From: Portulaca oleracea
Taxonomy: Eukaryota; Streptophyta; Magnoliopsida; Caryophyllales; Portulacaceae
Direction of reading: 5' to 3'
Length of the DNA stretch: 64,000 nt
Assembly (NCBI GenBank): GCA_029582165.1
Contig: CM055889.1
Location: 11,476,841-11,540,840, forward strand
Below, piece by piece: positions 22,828 to 36,000 of the stretch. Under the pieces are notes generated by a model. That model was not told the DNA's origin. It saw only the letters and a list, made by a program, of their open reading frames with translations, and made no database searches. Position 1 is the stretch's first letter. Each line of letters starts with the position of its first letter. A program made the position numbers and the translations under genes.

Positions 22828-24087
22828 CTAGTGTTTGTACCCATGTGATGCATGGATTAATTTGTCTTATTGGTCAGTTTTTGTTTTTCTATTTAAAGTT
22901 CATTTCCCTTTTGAATTCGTTGTTTGGTTGAATGGGTGATATGAAATTTACAAAAAAAGGTTTTTATTTTTTATTTTGTCAAACAAATCTTAGATATGTT
23001 CATCGTATGTAATCGAGTCTGTTTCATGGAGTTGTAGTTTTCATTTTATTGTGTTGTGCTTGATGTTCATTATTGTTGTTGTTCTCCTGAGTATTGTTGT
23101 TTTTTCTTGCTATTATATCAAATATTACCATTTTGATGATTGTACTATAGTAAAGTGATTATTATATCATAAACCTTCTCATCATATTAATACAAGTGAT
23201 TTTTTTTTAGGGAGTACAGATGGATATATTAATCTATATGCATGCATCAAGATACTAAGCCACAAATATATAGTAATTTAAAATATTTCTCATTCTCAAA
23301 ATAAGCATTGAATTGATACAATTGATAAAAGTAAACATGAGTTTTGATAAACATAAATTTGATATTTTTGAGTATAGTATATTTTATTAAAGTTAATATA
23401 TAGGTAACCTAGTAGATGGAAATGATATGTTTATATCTTTGACAATAGAGCGATTTGTTTTAGAGAGTTTCTTTTATTGTATGTTGATTTTGGGTTTGAA
23501 AATGAAGATTATAAAATATAAAATTGTCTAGGTTCTCCTATGATATGTTCATAACTTTGAGAGTAGATGTTCTCCTATGATATGAGCTAGAAGATGAAAC
23601 TCAAATTGAGTGTATTAACTTACATAAAACAAAAAATTATTCATGAAATTTGTATGTATTTTTTAACGTTGGAGTTATTTATTTTATTATTTGGTATTAT
23701 TTGTTATTTATTATGATAATTAAAAGTATCATTGACGTTTGAGTTTGAGTTTTGAGTTTTGACTGTTGTTTTCTTTTGTTATTTGCAGTCAGTGGATAGT
23801 GGTAGTCCATAGGCCACCAACTGTTATAATTTTAATGTAAGTTTGGATTGTTGTTGGTATTATAGTATTCTGCAAGGCATTTATGAGATTTAATACCCTA
23901 GAGTTTCATTAGAACTTAATATTGTACCAGTTACAGTAGCTTTTGACGGTCTTTTCTATTATTGTTTACGTGAAAAGGGAAAAAAACTGATGGGGGTTAT
24001 AATTGAATTTCTAATAAAATTTTGCTTTTTTTATATGCATGACACGTGGCGACTTATTGTTTGTTTTGTTTTGTTTTAATATATCTT
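22828..24087 (-). mobile_element. Non-autonomous Helitron
   Basis: On the minus strand the element starts TCTATAAGATATATTAAAAC (5' end at 24087) and ends with the hairpin CCATGCATCACATGG, a 9-nt spacer and CTAG (22828). An A precedes the TC and a T follows CTAG, so it sits between A and T, as Helitrons do. Length 1260 bp; no RepHel helicase domain, so non-autonomous. Confidence 0.75.
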
Positions 24088-26560
24088 ATAGATGATAGTA
24101 ATATATATAACAAACAGTTGTATATATGGAAAACTTTATGGTCAAAGCATTTAAACTTTGACTGCGCAATTTTTAAAGATGACAAATAACAAGGAACGAA
24201 AGGACTATATTAATATAATCGTAAATGATACTATTCTTAATAATTAATTAATTTTTTGTCTTTTAATTTCAAAAAACTATTACACTGTATTACTTATAAT
24301 TTTAAAAAATACACCACAATATTAAATTTAAAGATGTTGCAAAGGGTGAAATTAAACTCTAATGGAAAACTTTTACTATTATCATAGGTAATACTTAAAC
24401 AATCATAGAAAGAAATATAATTTTTGTGTATCATTAATTCATTACTATATAAAAAGAACTAATGACATTTAAAAATTTAATAGTTATATGACTTATCTGA
24501 ACACTAATTAAACATAATTAAAGGTCGAAAAAATATAAAGTAAAAAACTATAACTAATCTTAACAGATAACTAAAAATGGTTATTCCTAATCCATAAAAC
24601 AAATATTCAATAATCTCACGTGTGTAATTTAAAACTCTTAGTAGTTTATAACTATAGAACATATGGGTGACATATATTTTTATTGACTATATAAGGTTAG
24701 CTAAAACACTCTCTTTTATTTTAAATATCCATCTCTTTAACTAGTTTCTTATATTCTATGCTCCACCGCTTCTTCAATCACTTTTAAATTTTAATGTAAT
24801 AGTACTTGACACTATTTTAGTATTCTTTTTTCTTATAAACTATTTTCTTTTATTTCCATTGAAGTTATTTAGTTAAAGTACCCATGTATTCTTTGCTTCC
24901 AACAATATTATATTTTAATACCGTTGTAACTCTTAAAGTTAATATTATCTCCATGACTCCGTTTCATAAAGTTAATATTATCTCCGTTTATATTACTTGA
25001 TAATTTAGCTAAAATGTAGACAATCAATAAAATGAATCAGTTAAGCAGTGGCGGATTCAGACATTTGATTTATGGGTGTCCAATATATTTATTAATACAG
25101 CGCTTTTGAAAAATAAAATAATAAAATTTAAATAAATAACAATAAAAAATAAATATTAGATCACATATTCACAAGTATAACAAAATTTCACACCTTCGTA
25201 TAAATATGCCTACCAAATAAATTAAAATTTCACATTAACAAAATTTATATCTTAAACTTATACTGATACCAAATTACCCAATTCATTGGCTTACACTTTT
25301 TGTTTATAAAAATATAATTTGGTACTCCCTCCGTCCCAATTAATTTAGCCAGTTTACTTTTTCACGATCTTCGTTATAACACTTTGACCGTTAATTTTTC
25401 ACGTTTTATCTTAGCAAAACTAATAATATTGTATTCAGTTTAAAATATTTTTCATCAAAAATCTAATAGTGGTAGTAATATTTTAGTGGTACTCTTGCAT
25501 AATAACTCAACATATAATTTGATAAATTAACGATCAAAATTTAAAAAATTTGACTTAATTAGTCAACTTGGACAATTTATTTGGAAAAGATGGAGTAATA
25601 TTTTAGGGTTTTTGGGTTGCTGCTAAATTGGACACCCCTATTATGTTTTTTGAGTTTTTTTTTACGGTGTTCACTTGCTCCAATTAAGAAAATTTCTTTT
25701 GAATAATATTAGAAAATCACAAATTTTTCTTTGGTTAAAGGTGTCTATGGACACCCCTACACTCCATACATATCCGCCCCTACAGTTAAGTATTGTGTTG
25801 CATTAAAGTTTTGAAATATGAGTATGTGTTAAATTACTAGTATATGTTCTCACACATTTTTTTCAATGCTTGGGACAAAAAAATTAATAAAAAAATATAT
25901 AGTTTGAAAAATTTGTATAAGAATTGAAAAGTGATAAGTATTATGAATAAAAAAAATTAGTTAAAGTGATAATTATAATAAAACAGAGGTAATAATTATT
26001 TAAGAATAGATATAATATTATTTATATTTGTTGAGGTGAAAATAAATAACACTTAAATATAAGAGTATTCAGCATATATAAGATAATTATTAAACCACAA
26101 ATTTTAAAAAAATCAAGGAGTGGACCTTTGGGGTTGGGGGGGGGGGGGGTTGCAGGTAGCAGAAAGGGACCCAAAGCCAAAGGAGTACCCACTTGGAGAA
26201 AGGAGATTCCAAATCTAGCAAAATTGGCTCTGCTTCAATCTCTCTTTTGTAGAAACATTTTTTTGAAAATTAATTGAAAACAGAAAGAAAGTGTGAATAA
26301 TTATGAATCGTACAACTTAAATGGACAGACTGACAATTTAAGCCGAAAACGTATCAACAGCCGAAACGTAAGCGTGGAAAACAGCAAGTGTACTCTGCCC
26401 TAATACCTCTCATTTCACTATTTCAGCATTTAAATGTGCAATTTATAGTAGTAGTAAACATTGGTTGGAAAATTCACACATAGATTACGACTATTAACAA
26501 CAATTTGTTAAGTATAGGAAGGTTGACCAGTAGTCGGAATTGTTTCAGGTCGACAATGTT
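24088..26560. other. Intergenic, AT-rich, MITE-bearing
   Basis: No gene seen. A Stowaway MITE (listed separately) and a G-run at about 26138-26149. The segments at about 25060-25080 and 25740-25790 (ACACCCCTA) are inverted relative to each other and may be the ends of another decayed element. Confidence 0.4.
25325..25595. mobile_element. Stowaway MITE
   Basis: Begins CTCCCTCCGTCCCAATTAA after TA and ends ...TGGACAATTTATTTGGAAAAGATGGAG before TA. Subterminal ACTTTGACCGTTAATTT is mirrored by AAATTAACGATCAAAATTT. The right TIR is partly decayed. Confidence 0.75.
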
Positions 26561-26808
26561 GATGTTGCTGTAGTCGATCAAAGGTTGTGATGGAACAGTG
26601 CAATTGGTATCAAGGTAACCAAAATTTGTATGCTAGTTTGGATTTTGGGAAAAATTATAATTTTTTTTGTTCGTTTTGGTTTATATTTTGCTAAAATTGA
26701 AATTGTTGAGAATCAATTTGATGAGATGTGGTTGTGTTTGATAATTTCAACATAGTTAATGCGATTTGATAAGATTTGGATTTGCACAGTGTTTTGGTAG
26801 AACCTAGA

Positions 26809-29800
26809 ATGACATGCAAAATATTATTGTTACATGGGGGTAAATTTGTTACGGTTCCCCATTTAGTTTACAATGAAGGAAAGTGCAGTGAAGTGGTTTG
26901 TGACCCAGATTGTCTTAGTCTAGGTGATCTAAAGGAGATGGTTGAGAAGAGAGGTTACCCAGGGCAGAGTATAAAAAAATTGCACTATGTTAAACCCGGT
27001 TGTCATTTAGAGAGTGGTTTAGTTGCTATTGATGGAGACAATGAGATATGAGAGCTTATGGAATTGTCGGTTCATAGTAATTCTGTTTGTGTTTATGTGG
27101 AGCATGAAGAACAAAATATAATAGATCAAATGGTGCCCATAAGTAAGGGGGTGAATGACATTGATTGTCAGGAGGAGGTGGACAGAGAGGGTGGTGATGA
27201 TGATGATGATGAATATTTTCTTGAAGAAGATGTTGAGGAGTATACATATTGAGAATTTTCATGTGATAGTGGCTCTGATGTTGATGATAAATAGACATTA
27301 AATGCTAGGAATATGACTATTCAATTGAAAGAGGCGGTTGAAGCTGAGAGGGAGGCAATTGCAGATGAGAATATTGGGGAAGTTGAGGTTGAAGAGGTAG
27401 AGGGTCATTACCATGATTCAGACAATGCAAAAAGTCCCTACACAGATAGTGATGATGGAGTTGTGCAAAGAGATTTGCTTAGAAACAATGGTGGAGGTGA
27501 CAAGAAGATAAGTAGGATTGATGATAGGAATAAAAAGAGGAAGAAGAGGGTTAGGTATGGAAGATGTCATCCTAGATTGAAAATGTTAGAGGCTGGCATG
27601 GTTTTTTCTAACAAGAAATCATTCAAGAAGGCGGTTAATGGCTATAGGATTAGAGGGGGGTACAATTTGAGGGTGACCAAGAGTGACAAGGGTAGACTCC
27701 AACTGAAATGTGCTGCTGAGGGATGTGAATGGAGAATTTTTGCTTCCAAACTGAAAAATGAGTTGTCTTTTGAAGTGAAGACACTAGATAAGCCACACAC
27801 CTGCATACCCTTCAGTTCCAAGGCAGGGCAAAGGAACATGTCAACTCAGTGGTTGGCAGAGAAATATGTTGATCTTTTTAGACAACAACCTTCATTTAGA
27901 GGAAGGGATTTACAGGCCAAAATATTGAAAGACTTGAAGTTCAATGCAACACTTTGCATGTGTATTAAAGCAAGGAGGATGGCTTTGTCAACAATATTAG
28001 GTGACTATAGTACATAGTTTGAACAACTCAGGGACTACCCATTTGAGGTGTGCAATAAGAACCCAGACACGACAGTGAAGCTGATGGCAACCCTGAATGA
28101 AGAATAGAAGCATGTATTCGAGTTTGTGTACCTATGTCCTGGCCCTTTAAAACAAAGGTTTTTACAAGGATATAGGAGAGTAGTTTCTTTGGATGCATGT
28201 TTCTTGAAAGGACCGTGGGATGGTCAAGTGTTTGTTGCTGTTGGTAGAGATGCCAATGATCAAATGTACCCTGTTGCATGGGGGATTGGGCAAAGTGAAA
28301 GCAATGAGAATTGGCGTTGTTTCTTAGAGGAATTACAAAGGGATTTGAACATCGAGGATGGTTTCAAATGGACATACATTTCAAATCAGCAGAAGGTAAT
28401 TGACCTTATATCATTGTAAGCGTTGAAATTCTTTAATTTTCAATTTTTGGTTGATTGATTTAGTAATCATTGTTTTTTTTTTCTTCTTTTGCATTTAGGG
28501 GTTGGAGTCTACAATAAAGGAGGTTTTGCCTAGAGCTGAGCATAGAATGTGTGCAAGGCTTGTATATGCCAATTTGAGAAAGAGTTGGAGAGGTGAAGCA
28601 TTTAGAAATGTTTTTTGGAGGATAGTAAAGGCAACAAATGATGTTCCTTTGGAGAGGTATGTGAATGAGATGAACGGTCTAGATAATGCTTTGGAATTTC
28701 TGAAAAATAAAGGTCTTGAACATTTCAGTAGAAGGTACTTTGGGACTTTTGCTCACTGTGATTCTGTTGACAATCATGGCTGAGATTTTCAATGCATTTA
28801 TCACTGAGGCTAGGTACCAACCAATAGTATCTATGCTTTGAACTATTTTCAAGCTTGTGATGAAGAGAATTGCTCAGAAGCAAATATGGGCAGACAAACT
28901 TGAGGGTCCAATAGCACCTAGGATAAGGAAGAAATTGGATAAAAGAATTAACTATGCAAGATATTGGGAGGCTATAAGGGCAGGGGGAGGATTGTATAAT
29001 GTCATTCATGGAAAAGAGGAGTTTGTTGTTGATCTGAACAACAAAACATGCACATGTAGGTCTTGGGAGTTGAATGGCATCCCTTATAGTCATGCAGTTG
29101 CTGTTTTTAGGGAAGAGAGACTAAGACCAAAGGTTTATGTGCATGAGTGTTACTTAGTCCAACATTTAAAGACAACATACTCCCATACATTGAAGCCTAC
29201 CAATGGGGAAGGAATGTGGCCCAAAGTAGCAGGTGAAACAGTTTATGTTCCTTACTTTAAGCCTAAGAAGAAGACAACCTCCAAGTACTTTAGGAGGCCA
29301 GAAGATGGGGAAAAGCCTAGACCAAGTCAAAGGAGAGTCAGCAGGGTTGGGAAAAAAATACATTACTCAGTTTGTGGAGATGAAGGCCACAATAGGAGAT
29401 GTTGTGACAAAGCTCCTTCACCATATCAACAAAAGGTAATATGAAATTGATGTGTTTGCTATTGTCAAGTTAATTTGATTTTTACACAATTTTTAATTCA
29501 ATTAAACCTATTTGTGCCATAGGGGAGACAACAAACGAATGGTACTGCCATTGATGAACTAAACCAGCCACCACCACCACCACAACAACCACAAGAAAAA
29601 CCACAAGAACAACCTCAACTCCTACCACCACCACAACAACCTCAGTCACCACCTCAACTCTAGTTACCACCACCATCACCACTCCAGTCTCCTCCAAACC
29701 AGCTACCACCACCATCACCACACCAGTCTCTTGGAAACCAGCTACCACCAACACACTAGTCTCTTGGAAATGAGCTACCACCAACACCACTACACCATTC

Positions 29801-30573
29801 TCTTCCACACCAACTACCATCAACACCCCCACTGTGACACATCAATCTCCTCCACGCCAGTCACCAGCTACCACCAACACCACCACTCCCACCACCAATA
29901 AGCCAACTAACACCACCCCTACCCCTTCACCACCAGAAATACCTTCGAAGTTAAAGGTACTATATCTGTTTCTTATATTGTTTTTTTTTTAATTTGTTTA
30001 TGTTGAATTGCTTATGTTGATTTTTTTTGGATTGACTTTTGATTTTTTTTCCTTTACTAATGTTGACTTTGATTTTTAGTATGCTTTCGTCGACTTTATG
30101 AATTGTTTATCTTGACTTTTATATTCATAATATTGGAATTTGAGTTTTATATTTATATTTTCAACTACAAGCTTGTTGGTGGGGAAAGCCTCACATCATA
30201 CCAAGAAGCCACATATGACAGTCACACCATTAGGGACAAGGATCATCCTTCCCCTAAACTGCAAGCCAATGACTAACAAGACTGCATCCAAAGTTGCTTG
30301 TGGCCCTTCCTCTGCTGCTCTTGCTCCTGCTAATTCGTCTGTTGCCCAAAGATTGGCATGGCAATTCATCAATTTTTTTCTTGGTTTTCCTGTTCTTCAT
30401 CTTCAACTAATGTCTCAGCTGTTGCAAATGATGCAACCACAACTGCTCCCCCCAAACCAAATGGAACTGTAACTGCTGCTCAAAGATCAAATCACACAAG
30501 TCAACCAAGGAGATCTGGAAGGATGGGGACATTGAAGTTTCCTAAAGAGACTTACATTACGATAGACAACTGA
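26809..30573 (+). pseudogene. mudrA-type MULE transposase, MULE 1, inactivated
   Basis: Exons about 26809-28395, 28499-29435, 29521-29955 and a tail to 30573; a 5' UTR intron is likely (26615-26789). Domain order: PB1-like N-terminus (LLLHGGKFVTVPHLVY), acidic linker, MULE DNA-binding region (HTCIPFSSKAGQRNMS), DDE transposase (SLDACFLKGPWDGQVF, RDANDQMYPVAWG, AEIFNAFI), SWIM zinc finger, zinc knuckle, proline-rich tail. Broken by in-frame stops at 27049, 27250, 27295, 28015 and about 28105, a frameshift near 28777 and a further TGA near 28838. Key losses: the second catalytic Asp is Asn (ISNQQKGL), the third SWIM ligand is Tyr (GIPYSHAV), and the first knuckle Cys is Tyr. The upstream frame is otherwise continuous, so decay is mostly by point mutation. 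Confidence 0.9.
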
Positions 30574-31514
30574 TGTTGGATAGGAGTTGTGTACATTTAG
30601 CTATGATGACCCTCTTTTTTTTGTACCACATTCATATCCTCTAAATGCAAAATACATGTCGTGCCATACACAATTTGTGTTCCATTCAATTAATAGTGAA
30701 CACATAAGTTTTGGTTGTTAATAGTAAAGGGTTCCTACACTCAAGTTTTGGTTGTTAATAGTGAACACATAAGATTCAAGAATAAGGGTACTTACACTCA
30801 TAACAAATTTTAATATTAAGGGTTCCTACACTCAAGTATACCTTCAACTTTCTTTTTAAAGTTTGATTGTAATAATTTTTTTAAAAAAATAAAATTATTG
30901 TAACTATTAACAGGTAAAATTTAACAATCGAACTCATAACAATGAAATTTAAAAGAAAAAAAATTTGTCGTTAATACCAGAGGGACTAGTATTTTAATAA
31001 ATGTCACAACATTATTATTGAATGGATTTGAACTCACGACCTGCCACATGCAAACACTCTCATCCTACCATATGAACTAAGTCATTTGTCCACTTACTTT
31101 TCATATCATTTTAATAATTAGGGCTCCTTTTATAGTTTTTCCTTCTATAATATATTTTCTCTATTCTTTGTTTTTTTCCATTTCTCTCACCTCCTGATTT
31201 CCTCTCTTCTCTGTTTTTTCTCATGGCTAGCTCTGTTGTGCTGAAAGTTGGGATCACCTCCTCATTCCCTCTCTTCTTTTTTCCCCCCATGGCTTGCTTT
31301 GCTTAACATGAAATACCCTCCTCATTCCCTCATTCTCTCTCTTCTCTATTTTTTCAGACCATTTTAACCAGTCCATTTTTGCAAAAGATAACTCATATTC
31401 ACCAGTCCATTTTGATTCACCAGTCAGGAAAATTTCCACTACATTCAAATAGATAGCTCCTAATAATGAGCAATCCTACATACTTAAATTACCCAACTAA
31501 ACACTAAATATAAT
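30574..31514. other. Spacer between the two MULE 1 genes
   Basis: AT-rich, no reading frame with recognisable motifs. Repeated phrases such as AAGTTTTGGTTGTTAATAG and AAGGGTTCCTACACTCAAG occur two to three times at 30708-30840. Confidence 0.4.
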
Positions 31515-31790
31515 CTAAATACATACATTGGCAAAATTCAGGGGTGCGCCATAACAACCCCACAGACGAAGCTCAACAACACCAATGCAACGAAGAGCAT
31601 GAAAGATTAGGTAGCAATCATCCTCTACTGTTTCTGCTGGACATCTCCGGCAGGCTTCGATCAGCTCATCGCTCAATTCTGCCACTCTCTGCTCAGCTTT
31701 CTTCAAATTTTCTTCCAGAGTTTTCTTCTTCTTCAGGACCTCCTCCACGAAAGGGTTCAGGGCATTGCAGATGTTCGGGTCGACACAGGT
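31515..31790 (-). pseudogene. GRF zinc finger/coiled-coil gene remnant of MULE 1
   Basis: Minus-strand reading frame starting CVDPNICNALNPFVEEV and continuing as a charged heptad-rich helix (KKKKTLEENLKKAEQRVAELSDEL). The start aligns with the end of the GRF finger in MULE 2 (W-I-D-D-P-I-C) and is followed by a coiled coil in the same place. The cysteine-bearing front half is missing, so this is a truncated copy. It faces the transposase gene. Assignment rests on this short match plus identical position and orientation. Confidence 0.55.
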
Positions 31791-32757
31791 GAGATTTAGG
31801 GGAGTGGCATTTTTTTGGCGTGAGTTACTGATGTGTAATACATTTTTGAAATGGAGGATGAAGGAACTTAACTAAGACGAAGAAGAAAGGCGTCGAAGAA
31901 GAAGAAGAAAGGTGTGATTGAAGATACTAGAGGGGCAGTGTCTAAAATTCTATAAGGGCAAAGGCTGTTTTTAAAGAAAATTTTGGAGATGGTGAACAGT
32001 GGTGTGTGTGGCGTCACTGGCTTGTGAAATGGGGGCTGACATAAGTTGAAAAATGAAGTCCCTCTATGACGATGACTTCTCAAGTAAGCATCGTCAGTTT
32101 TTTTTTTTTTTGGTAACCTGGTAAAATTATTGGGTTACCTGTGATAACAGGTAAATTTCATTTTGAAGGGCATTTTTTATTATTATGGAAACTGAAGTGG
32201 TATTATTGATCAGGTTAATAGTTGAGGGACGTTTTTTTCTCATTTTTTGAAACTTCGGGAACAAATTATTATGAACATTATAATTATTATAACTACTAAA
32301 GAATCTGACATTGAAACTTCGGGTTAATAATAAGTGAGAGAGATGGAGTATGAGGGGTGGGATTGGGGTTCGAAGTGAGAGAGAGTGTGTGTGAGCATGG
32401 GAGCGCCTTTTCTGAATGTCTCCAAAGGCAAATGATGGTTTGCCTTTGTACATCCATGATATCTTCAAAAGCCAACCATGGTTCACTTTATAGATATCCT
32501 ATGCGTGAATCAAATAGATAGAGAGATAGAGCAATTGAGACAAAAAAAAATTGACTATTCGCTTGGCATGCCATGTAAAAACTATTGGGTCTCCTTCTCT
32601 CTCATAAATTAGGACCTCATGATCCTCGCTATCCTCCTTGGTCAATTTCCATTTTGGGTCATCCTTCATGGCTAATAAGTAATAGGGTTATTGACCATGA
32701 AAGATGGCCTAGAAGGCAAATTGACTGAAAAGTTTCTCTAGGACTATGAAGTCCTAA
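31791..32757. other. Right flank of MULE 1, no gene
   Basis: Probable 5' leader and right terminal region of MULE 1 (GAA-rich at 31875-31912, GGTTACCTG motif near 32135), then unclassified sequence. No coding motif. Confidence 0.35.
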
Positions 32758-33138
32758 TCTATTACTTATATTAAAACAAAACATTCTCATTAGAGCTTTT
32801 GCCATATGTCATCATCAAAAGTTTTCAAATAAAAGCAAAAATAAAAATCATAATTAATAACCTTATTTTTTCGAATTAATTAAGAAACTTATTAGTTATT
32901 ACATATATGACCACAAATATTTATTACACAATTAAAACAAGGGATCCGTTAAAACAATACACATTAGCTTTTACACATGTAGATTTTACAAATGAGTCAA
33001 TGTGTAAAATTGTTCTTTTTAAAAAATTATTTAATCGAGATTTTATATTATTCAATTTTAGTAAGTTTGGCATGTATAATTTTCAATAGTTTAATAACTA
33101 ACATTTTCGTGCATCCGCACAGGATATATTGGCGATAG
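32758..33138 (+). mobile_element. Short non-autonomous Helitron
   Basis: Starts TCTATTACTTATATTAAAAC after an A, the same 5' motif as the Helitron ending at 24087. Ends with the hairpin GTGCATCCGCAC, a short spacer and ATAG (a decayed CTAG) before a T. Only 381 bp and no coding region. Confidence 0.6.
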
Positions 33139-33200
33139 TTTGTATTAAAAGATGGGATCCATATTCGTGGAGTTGGCATCCACATTTCAATGATTTTTTT

Positions 33201-33762
33201 TTAATGTTTGGACGCTAATGTGCTGAACTTTTGAGGTATTGGACTATAATGCAATAAACTTTGACTTTGGACAATAATGCACTGAACTTTGAGGGATGTT
33301 GAACAATAATGCACCTAAAACAATTTCAACAGTGGCTGACTTAATGACGATCTTACGTGATAGATCAAGAAGATAAATAGGCTAAATAATATATAATAAA
33401 TTTATGACATATCAACTAATCTACACAAGCAAATGTGATTTTATACAACTATAACAACAATCTTTCAACGGAAACACGTTTAAACAAATGTAATTTTATG
33501 TTTTTTTTACTTTTTTCAAAGTTTATTCTCTTTGCTTATGTGTGGATTAACTGACATGTCATAATTGAAATATTTTTGGACCAATTCATCTTCTGCACCT
33601 GCTATGTAGGATTGCCACAAAGTCTGTTACTGCCGAAATCGTTCTAAGTGCATTATTGTTCAACACCTCCAAAGTGCAGTGTATTATTGTCCAAGGTCAA
33701 AGTATAGTGCATTATTGTCCAATACCCAAAAGGTTCAGTATATTAGCATCCAAAAACCCTTT
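33201..33762. mobile_element. MITE in the left arm of the foldback
   Basis: Left TTTGGACGCTAATGTGCTGAACTTTT and right AAAAGGTTCAGTATATTAGCATCCAAAAA are inverted copies, with further arms of alternating AATAATGCACT and GGACAATAATG blocks. The right foldback arm lacks it, confirming insertion. Boundaries lie in T-runs and are approximate. Confidence 0.65.
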
Positions 33763-33838
33763 TTTTGTAGCTAGCTGCCTGAAATCATTGCTGAAAGAGA
33801 GAGAGAGAGGGGGGGGGGAAGAAGAAGAAGAAGAAGAA

Positions 33839-34520
33839 TGTTGGGCAGTGTCCCAATTCCATTCACACTCAAATTTGGAAATAAATAATTATTTTTCTTA
33901 AAGATACTGTTTGGGCTCTAAGCAGTTGAGTTCGACTAGAAAACTATTCTATGTCTACTTGGGTACTATGAATACTAGGTTGTTCAACCTAGTTTGGTGT
34001 GGCCAAATTATGTGCCTCTATGACACCTTTGTGAGATCTCCTTTTATCTATTCCACTTTGAGAGTTTTTATTATGAGATTGTAATCTCTTTATATCTCGT
34101 TACCCGTCCATTGAGATATGTCTACTCCCGTTGTGCTTATAACCGTTTGAGATCTTTCCCTCTTGATCTCGTTGTGTTATACAGCCGTTTGGGATACCCT
34201 TTGTAATCTACTCCCGTTGTGCTATAACCGTTTGAGATCTTTCCCTCTTGATCTCGTTATGTTATACAGCCGTTTGGAATACCCTTTGTAATCTCTCCAT
34301 TATAATGGATTTTATCTTGCCTCCCGTGGTTTTTTCCTGATTTGGGTTTCCACGTGAAAATCTTGTCTTCATCACCATTACAATGATCTTGTTTATTTTT
34401 TTCTCATTACCTACATCCCTAAATTAATTATCTTGTTCGCTTCCGCTGCAATATTAGATCCAATTCGATCTGGATCTAATCCCTAACAAGATGTCTCATA
34501 TCTGAATTACGATCCTAACA
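33839..34520 (+). mobile_element. Solo LTR (copia type)
   Basis: Begins TGTTGGGCAGTG and ends GATCCTAACA, flanked by AAGAA on both sides (33834-33838 and 34521-34525) inside the GAA-rich foldback arm; the repeat makes the duplication less decisive. Contains tandem copies of ACTCCCGTTGTGCTATAACC and GTTTGAGATCTTTCCCTC (34120-34290) and a typical copia-type TTTCCACGTGAAAATCTTG. Confidence 0.65.
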
Positions 34521-35819
34521 AAGAAGAAGAAGAAGAAGAAGAGGGGAGGTGGGATTTCTTGCAAAGGGGGAGAGGGAAGTAGAAGAAGAAGAAGAATCTA
34601 TTAACATTAATAATGGACTATTTCTCCTCCTCCTCCTCCTCTTCTTCTTCTTCTTCAATTACGCCATACAGGATTTTGTATATGCATCTATGATTCGTTA
34701 TATACGTAATACATAGATATTAATATAGTAATCCATGATAGTTTTTGTTCGTTATGGAGTACCTTTAATGAATTCATCAACAAATTAATAATATGTCATT
34801 GGCAATGTTGTTGGAACATAATGTAATTTGTTTGGATAAGTACATATAAAATCAATACAATAGTAGTTCATAATTGATGGAAGACGAAACAGATGTAGTA
34901 GCTATGTATGACACAATACCAAAAACTTAAATCCATAGAATAAAACACTCTAAAAGTCTTTAATATATGACAATCCAATACAATATATAGAATGGAAACG
35001 AAGGAACCCGTGAATACAGAAGATTCAACATCCATGGTTAGAGATATGTGTTATCCATGGATACTATTATAGAAATCCATGACAATAACCTTGTGGACTT
35101 CAATAATAGTATCCATGGATATCACATATCATTAACCATGGATAACACATATCACTAATCATAGATATTCCATAACAAACCTAAACAATCATGGATTTCT
35201 ATAATAGTATCCATGGATAACGCATATCATTAACCATAAATATAGTCACTGTATTGTCATGAATTATCATGTATTAAGGACCTTTAGAGCATTTTATTCT
35301 TTGGATTGAATCTTATGGTATTGTGTCATACATAACTACTACATGTGTTTCGTCTTCCATCGACTATGAACTAGTGTTTTATTAATTTTATATGTACTTA
35401 TTCAAACAAATTACATTATGATCTAACAAAGTTGCAGTGACATATTATTAATTTGTTGGTATATTCATCAAGGGTACTCCGTAATGTTATAAAACAACCA
35501 TGGATTACATATATAACAAACCATGGATGCATATATTAAATCTTGCATGACGTAATTGAAGAAGAAGAAGAAGAAAGAGGAGGAGGAGGGGGAGGGGGAG
35601 GAGAGGAGGAGTAGTCCATTATTAATGTTAATATCTTCTTCTTCTTCTTCTTCTTCTTCTTCTTCTTCTTCTCCTTTGCAAAAAAAACCCACCTCCCTCT
35701 CTCTCTCTTTGGACAGTGATTTCGGGCAGCTAGCTGTAAAAATAAAAAAAATAAAAAAAATAAAAAATTGAAATATGGATGTCAAATCAGCAAATGTTGA
35801 TCCCATTTTTTAATATAAA

Positions 35820-36000
35820 CTAGCGTTGTATACCTCGTGCGATGCACGAAATTGTTTTTAGTATTTATATGTGATTTGTTTTTTGGTAAGTTTGCATAAT
35901 AATTATCAATTCAAATAATAACTAGAATTTAAAAAAATTATGCAACAATTGTACTATCATTATCTCTGTATTTTCTTTGTACAAATTATCTTTAAAATTA
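35820..36000 (-). mobile_element. Helitron 3' end
   Basis: On the minus strand TCGTGCATCGCACGA forms a hairpin followed by an 11-nt spacer and CTAG, then T. This is the 3' terminus of a Helitron extending to the right; its 5' end was not located. The sequence beyond CTAG is the same as that beyond the Helitron ending at 33138, in inverted orientation. Confidence 0.55.

Larger units (their letters stand above)
26560..31790. mobile_element. MULE 1: degenerate two-gene Mutator-like element
   Basis: Contains a mudrA-type transposase pseudogene on the plus strand and, convergent to it, the remains of a GRF zinc finger/coiled-coil gene on the minus strand, the same layout as MULE 2. The coordinates cover the coding parts only. 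I could not pair terminal inverted repeats: a candidate right end lies in 32100-32290, where GGTTACCTG..CAGGTAA resembles the subterminal sequence of MULE 2, but no left counterpart was found. Confidence 0.7.
33133..35826. repeat. Large inverted duplication (foldback) with nested insertions
   Basis: The sequence AGTTTGTATTAAAAGATGGGATCC at 33137 reappears inverted at 35800-35824. Continuing inward, TAGCTAGCTGCCTGAAATCA (33769) is inverted at about 35718-35738; the GAA/CTC tracts, TATTAACATTAATAATGGACTA, TCAATTACGCCATACAGGAT, GGAGTACC, GACACAATACCA and TATCCATGGATACTATTATAGA all have inverted partners. The inner arms end near 35083 and 35188, leaving a loop of about 105 bp. The left arm was later interrupted by a MITE and a solo LTR. 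No gene. Confidence 0.75.

Noticed and set aside
29482..29832. Val-rich minus-strand frame
   Set aside because: Shadow of the proline-rich tail of the MULE 1 transposase.
35468..35806. Glu-rich frames on both strands
   Set aside because: GAA/TTC repeats in the foldback arm.
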